Positions 42,062-50,250 of a stretch of DNA of 50,250 bases are shown here, one piece after another. The DNA comes from Bacteroidia bacterium (GTDB taxonomy: Bacteria > Bacteroidota > Bacteroidia > J057 > JAIXKT01). A program made the position numbers and the translations under genes. Position 1 is the stretch's first letter. Every line of letters begins with the position of its first letter. The stretch covers positions 413,168 to 463,417 of the forward strand of contig JAIXKT010000007.1 of the NCBI GenBank assembly GCA_026932145.1, written 5' to 3'. The notes under the pieces are model-generated. The model was not told the DNA's origin and made no database searches. It saw only the letters and a program-made list of their open reading frames with translations.

Positions 42062-42250
42062 ATTTAGTGAAAAAATAGTTGCTTGTGGTTCAGTAATTGG
42101 TAAGAAGGAATGACTTTACAAACTAAATTAGAGATAACAATTTTTATCAAAATTAATTCCTTGATAGTTCTAAATCGGGATTACTTTAGTATAAAGTTAA
42201 TTTTTGGATGAAAATTCCTCACTTTGTGGGGTAGTTGAACAAAGTTTATG

Positions 42251-42258
42251 TAGATTTG
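42251..42258 (+). promoter_or_regulatory. -7 element for the nuoE-carA unit
   Basis: TAGATTTG, an exact TAnnTTTG match 17 bases before the ATG at 42276. It lies inside the longer frame that could begin with TTG at 42204, which argues for the ATG as the true start. A TTTG at 42223-42226 is a loose -33 candidate (24-base spacing). Confidence 0.55.
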
Positions 42259-42275
42259 CCGCGATTAGTAAAGAA

Positions 42276-42851
42276 ATGGGACACGGTTCAGTAGCATATC
42301 CAATATTTGACGATGCGGGGCATTATGAGTTTACTGAAGAAGAACTTAAGCAAATAGCCTTCCATAAATCTAAATATCCTTCTACAAGGTCAGCAGTAAT
42401 GCCTGCTTTGTGGATAGCACAAGAAAAATATGGCTGGCTTTCGATGGGTGTAATTAAGTTAGTAGCAGATACTTTGGAACTTCCTTTTGCGCAAGTTTAC
42501 GGTGTAGCTTCTTTTTACACAATGTATTTAAAGCAAGAAGTAGGTAGTTTTTTATTAGAGATTTGCACTTGTTTTACCTGCGGAGAATGTGGCGGGGATA
42601 CGTTATATGAATACGCAAAACGAGTATTACAGTTAGATGAAAACGGGCGTTCGGCAGACAAAATGTTTACCATACGGGAAGCCGAATGCTTAGGAGCCTG
42701 TGATACTGCACCGGTTTGCCAAGTTCACAATCGCAGGATTACGCATAGTATGACACCAGAATCTTTTGACACCTTGGTAGCGGAGTTACGTCAGGGAAAA
42801 TATCCTGATTACAAGGCCGTGCCTCTACCAGACCAAAAGAATTTATTCTGA
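42276..42851 (+). CDS. nuoE: NADH-quinone oxidoreductase subunit E
   Basis: The 24-kDa [2Fe-2S] subunit of complex I, which with NuoF/G forms the NADH-oxidising tip. Cluster ligands are the CTCFTC pair and the CLGACDTAP pair (EAECLGACDTAPVCQV). Other marks are RSAVMPALWIAQEKYGWLS and VASFYTMYLKQEVG. Start choice: a TTG at 42204 gives a longer frame, but the -7 element at 42251-42258 lies within that extension. The ATG at 42276 (191 residues) gives a normal NuoE N-terminus. NuoF and NuoG are absent here; carA follows after 7 bases. Confidence 0.93.
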   Translation: MGHGSVAYPIFDDAGHYEFTEEELKQIAFHKSKYPSTRSAVMPALWIAQEKYGWLSMGVIKLVADTLELPFAQVYGVASFYTMYLKQEVGSFLLEICTCFTCGECGGDTLYEYAKRVLQLDENGRSADKMFTIREAECLGACDTAPVCQVHNRRITHSMTPESFDTLVAELRQGKYPDYKAVPLPDQKNLF

Positions 42852-42858
42852 TAAAACT

Positions 42859-43947
42859 ATGCCGGAAGTAGCCTGCTTGTACCTACAAGATGGTACTCTT
42901 TGGCGCGGACGCTCGGTTGGGTTATCCGGTACCAAATGGGGCGAGTTGTGCTTTAATACCGGAATGACCGGTTATCAAGAAATATTTACAGACCCGTCTT
43001 ATGCCGGTCAGATTGTGTTGTGCACACACCCACACATCGGAAATTATGGAACCTGTGATGCAGAGCAAGAAAGTAGCAAGATTCAGATAAATGGATTAAT
43101 CTGCCGGTCTTTCTCCCATAATTTCTCCCGAATTGATGCGCAAAAATCTCTATTTCAATATTTTAAAGATCAAAAAATTATTGCTATTGATGAAATAGAC
43201 ACACGTTCATTGGTTCGGCATATCCGAAATCAAGGCGCGATGAATGCTGTTATAAGCACAGAAACCGATAATGTGTCAGAATTAGCAGCATATTTATCCC
43301 AATGCCCGGCTATGGACGGGTTAGAATTATCTTCCGCCGTAACCACCTCTTGCCCTTACACTGTGGGGGACGAAACGGCTCCCTATCATGTGGCTGCATT
43401 AGATTTTGGGATTAAACGCAGCATCTTAACAATGCTAAATATGTATGGCTGCCGCGTAACTGTTTTCCCTGCCAATGTTTCTATATCAGAACTTTTAATC
43501 TATCAATTTGACGGTTATTTTTTATCCAATGGACCTGGAGACCCTGCCGCTATGAATTATGCGTTAAAAACAGTTCAAGAACTGACCAAACAAGATAAAC
43601 CGATTTTTGGGATTTGTATGGGGCATCAACTGCTTGGGTTGAGTTTTGGGCTACAAACCTATAAAATGTTTAACGGACACCGTGGATTAAATCATCCGGT
43701 AAAAAATTTACAAACCGGCTTGTCTGAAATAACTTCCCAAAATCACGGCTTTGCAATCTCGATGGATTCTCTTAAAAAATCCGCAGAAGTGTCGCTAAGT
43801 CATATCAACCTAAACGATAATACGGTTGAGGGAATTATCATTCGAGATAAACCTTTTTTTTCTGTACAATATCATCCTGAATCTTCTCCCGGCCCACATG
43901 ATAGCCATTATTTATTCCAAAAATTTGTTCAATTAATGGCTAACTAA
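42859..43947 (+). CDS. carA: Carbamoyl-phosphate synthase small (glutaminase) subunit
   Basis: A 362-residue subunit that hydrolyses glutamine and passes ammonia to the large subunit, feeding pyrimidine and arginine synthesis. The N-terminal domain shows GELCFNTGMTGYQEIFTDPS and IDTRSLVRHIRNQGAMNAVI. The class I amidotransferase has the nucleophile Cys253 (FGICMGHQLLGL), and the His/Glu pair in QYHPESSPGPHD. ATG 7 bases after nuoE. No carB is in the window, so the large subunit must be elsewhere. Confidence 0.96.
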   Translation: MPEVACLYLQDGTLWRGRSVGLSGTKWGELCFNTGMTGYQEIFTDPSYAGQIVLCTHPHIGNYGTCDAEQESSKIQINGLICRSFSHNFSRIDAQKSLFQYFKDQKIIAIDEIDTRSLVRHIRNQGAMNAVISTETDNVSELAAYLSQCPAMDGLELSSAVTTSCPYTVGDETAPYHVAALDFGIKRSILTMLNMYGCRVTVFPANVSISELLIYQFDGYFLSNGPGDPAAMNYALKTVQELTKQDKPIFGICMGHQLLGLSFGLQTYKMFNGHRGLNHPVKNLQTGLSEITSQNHGFAISMDSLKKSAEVSLSHINLNDNTVEGIIIRDKPFFSVQYHPESSPGPHDSHYLFQKFVQLMAN

Positions 43948-43955
43948 GACTGTTT

Positions 43956-44822
43956 ATGAGCAGCAACAACCCTAAATCGGTAGTTTTGCTAAATAGAGAG
44001 TTTGCTACAGCCTCATCTATTACGCAAACCTTAGATAACCGAGCTTTTCGATTTGGGGACGGCGTTTTTGAAAGCATTCGGGTCATTCAAGGAAGACCAT
44101 TATTTGTTTCACATCACTATAAGCGTTTGACAAATGGGCTTAGAATACTGGGCATAGAACTTCCGGATTGGTTTAATGAGAGTCTGTTTATCAGTCAATT
44201 AGAACAATTATGTTATCATAACAAAGTTTTTTTTGGGGGGAAAATTCGGTATCAAGTGTATCGGTCTGGCTCTGGTGTGTACGCTCCGATGCAAGATGAA
44301 GCTACCTTTTATGCCGATATTGCTCCTTTTGACTTAGAAACCTATGACCTCAATGCTATTCAGAAATTAGCTGTTTATGAGGGAATTAAGTTACATTTTT
44401 CGGCTATCTCTACTATCAAAACCTGCAATAGCTTACCGTATATTTTAGCTACTAAATATGCTCGCCAGCAAGGCTATCATAATGCATTGTTAATGAGCCA
44501 TTCCGGTAATTTAGCAGAAGCAAGTAATGCAAATTTGTTTGTAGTTCAAGGAGGAAATTTATTTACTCCGCCGGCCTCTGAAGGAGTCTTGCTTGGTGTT
44601 ATGCGCCAGCAAATACTCACTATCGCAAATGCCTTAGGCATACCTACACATGAAACCCCCATTTCTCTAAATATGGTTAATCACGCGCAAGAAGTATTTA
44701 CTACAAACGTAATTACAGGCCTGCAACCTATCCGGTTTATCAAAGGCTTAGAAACAACTTTCTCTGTAAATGGGGAAATCTTGACAAGGCTATTTCAGGC
44801 TTTGTTAGGGCAAATTCAATAA
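43956..44822 (+). CDS. Class IV aminotransferase (BCAT / aminodeoxychorismate lyase-like)
   Basis: A 288-residue PLP fold-type IV enzyme. It has FRFGDGVFESIRVIQGRPLF, the PLP lysine region IKTCNSLPYILATKYARQQG, LAEASNANLFVVQGG and PPASEGVLLGVMRQQIL. The size and the sequence around the last segment allow either a 4-amino-4-deoxychorismate lyase (PabC, folate) or a small branched-chain aminotransferase. Neighbours do not decide between them. ATG 8 bases after carA; a strong terminator follows, so it ends the nuoE-carA unit. Confidence 0.85.
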   Translation: MSSNNPKSVVLLNREFATASSITQTLDNRAFRFGDGVFESIRVIQGRPLFVSHHYKRLTNGLRILGIELPDWFNESLFISQLEQLCYHNKVFFGGKIRYQVYRSGSGVYAPMQDEATFYADIAPFDLETYDLNAIQKLAVYEGIKLHFSAISTIKTCNSLPYILATKYARQQGYHNALLMSHSGNLAEASNANLFVVQGGNLFTPPASEGVLLGVMRQQILTIANALGIPTHETPISLNMVNHAQEVFTTNVITGLQPIRFIKGLETTFSVNGEILTRLFQALLGQIQ

Positions 44823-44902
44823 GATAGTAGTATCACACCCCTCCATAAGAATTACGTTAAACATAGTTCACAGCTAACTTCATGTTGTTAATATCGTTTA
44901 TT

Positions 44903-44943
44903 AGCAATTAGGGGCGCAAGTTGCGCCCCTAATTGCTTTTTTT
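44903..44943 (+). terminator. Strong intrinsic terminator after the nuoE-carA unit
   Basis: A perfect 17-base GC-rich inverted repeat (44903-44919 and 44921-44937, core GGGGCGCAA/TTGCGCCCC) is followed directly by seven T residues (44937-44943). It ends the plus-strand unit; the convergent amidase gene stops at 44942, immediately next to it. Confidence 0.92.
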
Positions 44944-47900
44944 AACGTTGAATGATTATTTTCGTTCGTTCTTTTCTTTCTCCTATTTGTAAGGTTACAA
45001 AGTATAGGCCATTGGCTAAATTGCCTACATCTAATATTTGATGATTTGATCCCTCTGTTGTCGGAATTAATTGTTGAAAAACAGTTGCTCCTTGTAAGTC
45101 AGTAATAGTGTAGCTTGCTGAAAATAAAGCTCCTGGGTTATCAAGCGTGAAGAAGCAGTTCAACCAATTATCTGTTGGATTTGGATAAAATTGAGCTGGT
45201 TTTTCAATAGCACTTAACTCGTCAGGCGAGAATATTCCCTCTTCTTTAAACGGAGTAACCGATGTTTCGGCTAATATTTCGTAGTCAAGTGAGTTATCAA
45301 ACTCTCCGGCTACGGCTGCATACAAGCGATAATAATAATTTCCTGCCGGTAAATTGTTTCGTGCAACCACTTCATTAGTAGTTCCACTATTGTATGACCC
45401 TGAAATATATGTTCCGCCGACATAGTGCTCCATATTGATATTAAAAGGCAATTTAGATGCTGTAACACGTAGATTTGTAGTAGAAGATAATGTAACTACG
45501 AACCAATCTACGTCATTGGCAGCACATATTTTACCTATTTTCTTAACTCCCTGAGTTAAGGCTGTGGAGGTAACGCTGGAATTATTGCTTTCATAAGCAT
45601 CATAACAAGTTGCTTTTGTGGTAAAAGTATCGGTAGTATAACTTGAATTTTGCCCGGAACATACAGATGCTACTTGCCAATTGTAAACAGTTGAAGCTGA
45701 TAGACCCGTTAAAGAGTAGGTAGTGTTAGAGGTTGTTACTGTCGTCCATGATCCGCCAGATGGCTTGTATTGAACAGAATAAGACGTAGCACCACTTACC
45801 GTATTCCAATTTAAAGTAGCAATTTGGGTAGATAAATATGTTACTGATAATGAAGTGGGGGATAGGCACGGGGGTAAGGTGGTGAACGTAGAACCGGTAA
45901 CATAACTCGATGAGTCTCCGGTACAGTTAGAACGAACTTCCCATGTATAAGCGGTAGATGCCGTTAAACCGGAAATAACATAAGGAACACTGCTCACTGT
46001 TACAGAAGTCCATGATTGACCGCCTGTTGGTTTGTATCGAAGGGTGTAGTTATTGGCGTTTGTGGTAGTCCATGATAGTGTTACGCCAGATGAAGTGATT
46101 GAGGACGTAATAAGGTTAGATGCAGCATTACAAATTGGATAAGTGGTAAATGTAGAGCCGGTAACATAGCCCGAAGAACCTCCGGTACAGTTAGAGCGAA
46201 CTTCCCACATATAAGCAGTAGCTGGCGTTAAGCCGGAAACAACGTAAGAACCACTATTTACCGTTACAGAAGTCCAGGTAGAACCGGCTGTTGGTTTGTA
46301 CCGAAGGGTGTAGTTATTAGCGTTTGTGGTAGCCCATGACAACGTTACGCCGGATGCGGTAATGGCGGATGAAACGAGGTTAGAAGCAGGATTGCAAACA
46401 GGGTAAGTGGTAAAAGAAGATGCAGTATAGGCGGAATTTTGGGCATTACAAACGCTCATTATCTCCCAGTTATAGGTCGTACCTCCTGCTAAACCGCTTA
46501 ACGCATAACTATTAACTGCAATTCCCGATACGGTTGTCCAGACTGTGTTTGTAGATTTTTTGTAACGAAGGGTATAAGATGTCGCACTCGGAGAAACAGC
46601 CCAAGATAAATTAGCAGCAGTAATAGTAATGCCGGAAGCTGTTAAATTGGACGGAGTAGTACAAGGGGAAATCGTTGTAAAGCTACTTGTAGCAAAAGCA
46701 GAATTTCCCCAAGGGCAACTCGTTCTTACTCTCCATTCATAAGTAGTTCCTGATGTTAAAGAACTTAGGTTATAGGTTGGGTTTATCAAGGCAACGGCTG
46801 TCCAAGTAGCAGTTCCTACCTGACGATACTCGAAGCGGTAAGCATTTGCATTTACAACTGAATTCCACGAACAAGTTGCAGATGTTGTAGTTAGGTTGCT
46901 GTTTGCTAACCCTGTAGGATTTCCGCAGGCAGGATTGAATACGATGTATGAGTTTTGGGCTACAATAGCAGACCAATTTGCCGCGCCATCTTGCACAATG
47001 CTATTAATCTTGCAGGCATAGGTATTGGAGTCAGGGCTTTCATAACGTATATCGCCGGCTACTCCTAAGGTAATTGTAGCAGAAGTCGAACGTGATTTAT
47101 AAACCTTAACATCATCAAAGGTAGCTTCACAATCGCCATTTCTAAGAGAAATAAAATTACCGTTTGTTAAAGGGGTTGGATCAGTATAGCTACCTTTCAG
47201 TTCGTTATCGATAAAAACTTCAATCAAGCCATTAGTTGGATTGTAGGTTACTTTAAACTGATACCAAACTGAAACATCAATAGGGAAGTTAATTGAGGCA
47301 ACTGTGTTTAAAACATCATTTACTGTTTTGTATATTTCGATTTTATCTTGGTCTGCACGGAACCAAACGAGGTAAGAATTACCACGATTAGACTTGGCAG
47401 CAGAATCAGCAAAGAAGTGAAAACCGAATCGGCGGTTAGTGCCGGAGCCGTCCATTTTTCCTGACCAAGTATATAACCATGAAGTTGAGGTATTTTGGGC
47501 TAACGATGTATAGAGGTTGGTGTTGGTAACGGATTGATTTGTTTGTTTTAATTGCCCTGAATTAACAGCCCAAGTTCCGGCAGTAGATGACCATGACGGA
47601 TGAACCGCTGTATTAAAGTTGTCATTGAAAAACCCTCGATTTGGGTTAGCGCGCCATTCACTTCCGTTCCAGTCTAATACTTGATAAAAACGTTTTGCAA
47701 CACCACTGTAATTATCTTGGTCAGTAAAATTGGCTGTAAAATCTTGATATTGCCATGTACCGGCTACAGAAATTTGGGTTGTTGGAGGTACATTATCAAT
47801 ATAAGTTGTTGAAAATGTTGCTGTTGCATAATTTGATCCTCCCCACGGGCAGTTTGTTTTTACGCGCCAATTGTATGTCTGGTTGGCTGTTAAGCCATTA

Positions 47901-50149
47901 AGTACTATGGAAGTTAAGCTGGTTGTGGTTACTGATAGCCAGGTAGGAGAGGCTGAGGGTTTATATTCTATGGTGTAGTTAGTTGAATTCACAACTCCAC
48001 TCCAGTTTAAAGTAGCATTTGTAGTGGTAATGTTAGTAGTAGTTAAGTTTTGTGGTGTTCCGCAAGCAGGGTTAAATGTTACAAAAATATTCTGAGAAAC
48101 TATTGAAGACCAATTTCCGGCATTATCAACAACAGTTGTGTTGATTCTACAAGATTCTGTTACGGAATCGGGGCTTTCATAGCGCACGTCTTGTCCGGCA
48201 CCTATGGTAACTATCACAGAACTTCCCCGAGATTTACGAACCTTTAAGTCTTCAAAATAAGCCTCACAATCGCCATTTCGGAGGGAGATATAGTTGCCGG
48301 AAGTAAGCGGGCTGGAATCAGTATAACTGCCTAAAAGACTGTTATTCATATAAATATCAATCTTTCCTTTGGTCGGATCATAAGCTACTTTAAAATCATA
48401 CCAAGTAGATGGATTAATACGGACGTTATTAATAGTATAAATGACATTTAAAACATCGTTTACTGTTTTGTAGAGTTCAACTTTACCTTGATCTACACGA
48501 AACCAAGCGAGATAAGAATTTCCTCTATTAGATTTTGCAGCAGAATCAGCAAAGAAATGCAGCCCAAATCTTCGGTTCGTGCCGGAACCTTCTACCTTTC
48601 CTGACCATGAATATAAATAGGAATTGGAAGCAACTTGGGTAAGTGGTGCATAAATATTGGTGTTAGCAACTGATTGGTTACTTTGTTTTAGCTGTCTGGA
48701 AACGCTTCCCCATGTTCCTGCGGTTATTGTCCATTCTGGGTGAATAGCATTATCAAAGTTATCATTAAAGAATCCTTTGGTGGCATTTCCGCGCCATTCT
48801 GTTCCATTCCAGTCTATTACTTGATAAAACTTATTATCAACACCGCTTCCGCCGACATTATCTTGGTCATTAAAAGAGACATTAAAGTTTTGATACTGCC
48901 AATTACTATTCGTTGTGATTGATGTAGTAGGTGGGGTTACATCAGCTACCACGCCATTTATTAAGTTGTAATAATTAGACCAGTTCCAGTAAGGGCCAGG
49001 GTCTGTATGGGTTTGGTTAGGGTAATGCTGATGTCCCTTGATTTTGTAAGCAGATGATAACAGTTGCAATCCGGAGGTAGGGGGGCCGTTGTAGCAGGTT
49101 GTACGGTTAATGCCGTGGCTTAAACATATATCGCTTACTAAGGTGGCTGAGGCTTGATACATTGCGTTGGTGTACCACGTATTTCCACTTTCTGCATAGC
49201 CTTCATGCTCGATCCCAACGGTATAAGGATTTTCACTTCCTACGTGCCACGCTTTATTGGATTCTAAAACCATCTGGGTTACTTGACCGTCCGAAGAACG
49301 AACTACATAGTGTGCTGAAACGCTTGCAGCAGGATTCTGAAACCATGAAATACAGGAAGCATAAGTTCCCTGAACAGTATGAATAGTAACAGCACTAATT
49401 GATGTTCCATTACGGGAGGAATAATTACTGGAATTGGCTGCAACCCATAAAGCCGGCGGATAATCCGTAGATTGGGTCGTAGGAGGTACATAAACATTAG
49501 AACCATTTGTTATTTGCTTATTAGTACCTTGATTAATTATGATAACATGAGGTGAACGGAGAATGTCATAGGTAGATTGTGGAAATAACTGCATCCAGTT
49601 AATTGATTGTGGTTGCTTTAACAGCCGATTGTGGTTGTATCCATCCTGAATATTTCGCATTATCTCATAAACCCACACATCTTGCGCATATAAGTTAATA
49701 ACGTTATTATTGGTTGGTATCTCCGAAAAGTTTTTCAGTAAAATATTATATGATTCTATATTTGCCTGAAAACCAATGTTTTTCTGCGTTCTGAGATAGT
49801 TTATGGCTTTAGCAACAGCCATAATTTGGGTACTCTCATCTTGCAAAAATTGCTGCTTCGTAATTCCAGAAAGATTTAAAACAAAGTTTAAGTTTTCGTT
49901 GAAATAGCCGTGTCCGTCTTCAACTAAGCCGAATAAACCATAATAACCGGGGCCGTGATGTAAATCGTCTTCATCAGGGATTACATTCGTAAACCTTGTA
50001 GCCGAATACGCCATGCTTTCTAACAAACCAGCCGGAAGTGCCGGATACTGATTATAAGCAGCAAAAAAAGCCGCCCCCAAAGGCTGGCCCTGGCCAAAAA
50101 CCGCATTTGCAAAAAAACAAATACAAGAAACAATAAACCACTTTTTCAT
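44942..50149 (-). CDS. Very large T9SS-exported modular amidase with LamG-like and FN3 repeats
   Basis: A 1735-residue secreted protein. The ATG at 50149 (MKKWFIVSCICFFANAVFG) gives a proper signal peptide; a TTG at 50182 adds only a poor N-terminus. An amidase_2/PGRP-like N-acetylmuramoyl-L-alanine amidase domain (~250-390) carries zinc ligands in AVTIHTVQG and HTDPGPYWNW. Then, twice, an Ig-like strand, a LamG-like jelly roll and a link (about 405-695 and 785-1075). FN3 domains follow (one between the jelly-roll modules, then five more to ~1510). A pre-peptidase C-terminal domain (CYDAYESNNSSV, DVDWFVVTLS; ~1515) and a T9SS tail (FYPNPTDNWLNCFFTLDN) complete it. Likely role is peptidoglycan or glycan binding and cleavage outside the cell. 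Confidence 0.9.
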   Translation of the reverse strand: MKKWFIVSCICFFANAVFGQGQPLGAAFFAAYNQYPALPAGLLESMAYSATRFTNVIPDEDDLHHGPGYYGLFGLVEDGHGYFNENLNFVLNLSGITKQQFLQDESTQIMAVAKAINYLRTQKNIGFQANIESYNILLKNFSEIPTNNNVINLYAQDVWVYEIMRNIQDGYNHNRLLKQPQSINWMQLFPQSTYDILRSPHVIIINQGTNKQITNGSNVYVPPTTQSTDYPPALWVAANSSNYSSRNGTSISAVTIHTVQGTYASCISWFQNPAASVSAHYVVRSSDGQVTQMVLESNKAWHVGSENPYTVGIEHEGYAESGNTWYTNAMYQASATLVSDICLSHGINRTTCYNGPPTSGLQLLSSAYKIKGHQHYPNQTHTDPGPYWNWSNYYNLINGVVADVTPPTTSITTNSNWQYQNFNVSFNDQDNVGGSGVDNKFYQVIDWNGTEWRGNATKGFFNDNFDNAIHPEWTITAGTWGSVSRQLKQSNQSVANTNIYAPLTQVASNSYLYSWSGKVEGSGTNRRFGLHFFADSAAKSNRGNSYLAWFRVDQGKVELYKTVNDVLNVIYTINNVRINPSTWYDFKVAYDPTKGKIDIYMNNSLLGSYTDSSPLTSGNYISLRNGDCEAYFEDLKVRKSRGSSVIVTIGAGQDVRYESPDSVTESCRINTTVVDNAGNWSSIVSQNIFVTFNPACGTPQNLTTTNITTTNATLNWSGVVNSTNYTIEYKPSASPTWLSVTTTSLTSIVLNGLTANQTYNWRVKTNCPWGGSNYATATFSTTYIDNVPPTTQISVAGTWQYQDFTANFTDQDNYSGVAKRFYQVLDWNGSEWRANPNRGFFNDNFNTAVHPSWSSTAGTWAVNSGQLKQTNQSVTNTNLYTSLAQNTSTSWLYTWSGKMDGSGTNRRFGFHFFADSAAKSNRGNSYLVWFRADQDKIEIYKTVNDVLNTVASINFPIDVSVWYQFKVTYNPTNGLIEVFIDNELKGSYTDPTPLTNGNFISLRNGDCEATFDDVKVYKSRSTSATITLGVAGDIRYESPDSNTYACKINSIVQDGAANWSAIVAQNSYIVFNPACGNPTGLANSNLTTTSATCSWNSVVNANAYRFEYRQVGTATWTAVALINPTYNLSSLTSGTTYEWRVRTSCPWGNSAFATSSFTTISPCTTPSNLTASGITITAANLSWAVSPSATSYTLRYKKSTNTVWTTVSGIAVNSYALSGLAGGTTYNWEIMSVCNAQNSAYTASSFTTYPVCNPASNLVSSAITASGVTLSWATTNANNYTLRYKPTAGSTWTSVTVNSGSYVVSGLTPATAYMWEVRSNCTGGSSGYVTGSTFTTYPICNAASNLITSSITSSGVTLSWTTTNANNYTLRYKPTGGQSWTSVTVSSVPYVISGLTASTAYTWEVRSNCTGDSSSYVTGSTFTTLPPCLSPTSLSVTYLSTQIATLNWNTVSGATSYSVQYKPSGGSWTTVTTSNTTYSLTGLSASTVYNWQVASVCSGQNSSYTTDTFTTKATCYDAYESNNSSVTSTALTQGVKKIGKICAANDVDWFVVTLSSTTNLRVTASKLPFNINMEHYVGGTYISGSYNSGTTNEVVARNNLPAGNYYYRLYAAVAGEFDNSLDYEILAETSVTPFKEEGIFSPDELSAIEKPAQFYPNPTDNWLNCFFTLDNPGALFSASYTITDLQGATVFQQLIPTTEGSNHQILDVGNLANGLYFVTLQIGERKERTKIIIQR
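45876..46403 (-). repeat. Tandem duplication of an FN3-coding unit (2 x 264 bp)
   Basis: Two neighbouring FN3 units of the amidase are separated by exactly 264 bases (the GTACAGTTAG landmark occurs at 45921 and 46185), giving 88-residue periodicity. They share most bases by eye, including the AGGGTGTAGTTATT stretch, so this is a recent duplication. The two protein units share NNYTLRYKPT and WEVRSNCTG. Confidence 0.85.
46920..47800 (-). repeat. Jelly-roll module copy 2 of the amidase gene
   Basis: About 880 bases encoding an Ig-like strand, a LamG-like jelly roll and a short link. It is highly similar to the copy at ~48060-48940, including GTNRRFGFHFFADSAAKSN and the YKTVNDVLN stretch. Boundaries are approximate. 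Confidence 0.8.
48060..48940 (-). repeat. Jelly-roll module copy 1 of the amidase gene
   Basis: The partner of the module at ~46920-47800, separated from it by one FN3 unit. Both start with a PPTT...W-Q-Y-Q strand and end in an NPACG link to FN3. Boundaries are approximate. Confidence 0.8.
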
Positions 50150-50250
50150 AAAACAAAACCCAAGTTCTAACGCGAATATCAATATTTTTTGAATACAAAT
50201 ACAATAAAATTATAACTTTTTTAAAATTGAAAATTTTATCCTTTCCGAAA

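Noticed and set aside
42204-42275. Upstream extension of nuoE from a TTG.
   Set aside because: A consensus -7 element lies inside the extension at 42251-42258, and NuoE proteins do not have this leader.
45876-46403. Tandem repeats considered as a CRISPR array.
   Set aside because: The repeat is coding, 264 bases long, in frame and without unique spacers; it is an FN3 duplication.

Overview
The window looks like a chromosomal segment of a Bacteroidota bacterium. GC content is about 40% by eye. Three large secreted proteins end in the C-terminal sorting domain of the type IX secretion system. The Bacteroidota -7 promoter element TAnnTTTG lies upstream of at least twelve genes. Families typical of the phylum are present (CoaX next to a barrel protein, DUF349, DUF1571-LysM, PAS-SpoIIE phosphatase). 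The order within the phylum cannot be fixed from this sequence. I saw no rRNA, tRNA, CRISPR array, insertion sequence, phage or plasmid feature. Most of the window is housekeeping and envelope DNA; the less ordinary parts are listed as findings.

Layout. 1-3105: the 3' part of a T9SS-exported surface protein. 3222-11196 (minus strand): a long, tightly packed run, in order of transcription: nucleotide-sugar dehydrogenase, DegT/WbpE aminotransferase, WbpD-like acetyltransferase (activated amino-sugar uronate synthesis), TlpA-like thioredoxin, Fur regulator, biotin ligase, type III pantothenate kinase, outer-membrane barrel and MscS channel. 11338-13455: a DUF349 coiled-coil protein, divergent from an amino-acid permease (13767). 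15455-17162: a LysM/DUF1571 envelope protein with a SAM hydrolase-family enzyme. 17390-21500: an ABCG-type transporter with extra domains plus a periplasmic adaptor, ended by a hairpin. 21552-24040: glycosyltransferase, endonuclease III and NRDE protein. 24157: a response regulator with a degenerate sigma-54-type AAA+ domain. 25620-27564: RfaE2-like nucleotidyltransferase and a lipoprotein. 27739-30898: ALDH7, VanZ-like and acyl-CoA dehydrogenase. 31037-32555: a small secreted protein and a class I isoprenoid-synthase-like protein.

32546-35077 (minus): SUI1/eIF1-like factor, a low-complexity unknown, a monohaem lipoprotein and RsmE in one overlapping unit. 35506: a PAS-PAS-SpoIIE phosphatase. 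37174-38615: a BtuF-like lipoprotein translationally coupled to nuoC. 38662-42061 (minus): a FecR-like secreted protein, a T9SS PhoD phosphatase and peroxiredoxin Bcp. 42276-44822: nuoE, carA and a class IV aminotransferase, ended by a strong intrinsic terminator. 44942-50149 (minus): a very large modular secreted amidase.

How the genes work together. The dehydrogenase-aminotransferase-acetyltransferase trio fits surface-polysaccharide precursor synthesis, although the WbpB oxidoreductase is missing from it. CoaX and BirA serve CoA and biotin metabolism. nuoC and nuoE are two complex I genes lying apart, each among unrelated genes. The ABC transporter and adaptor probably form one envelope export system. 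Several start codons were moved from upstream TTG/GTG codons to ATG, or to a GTG overlapping the preceding stop; each case is explained in its entry.
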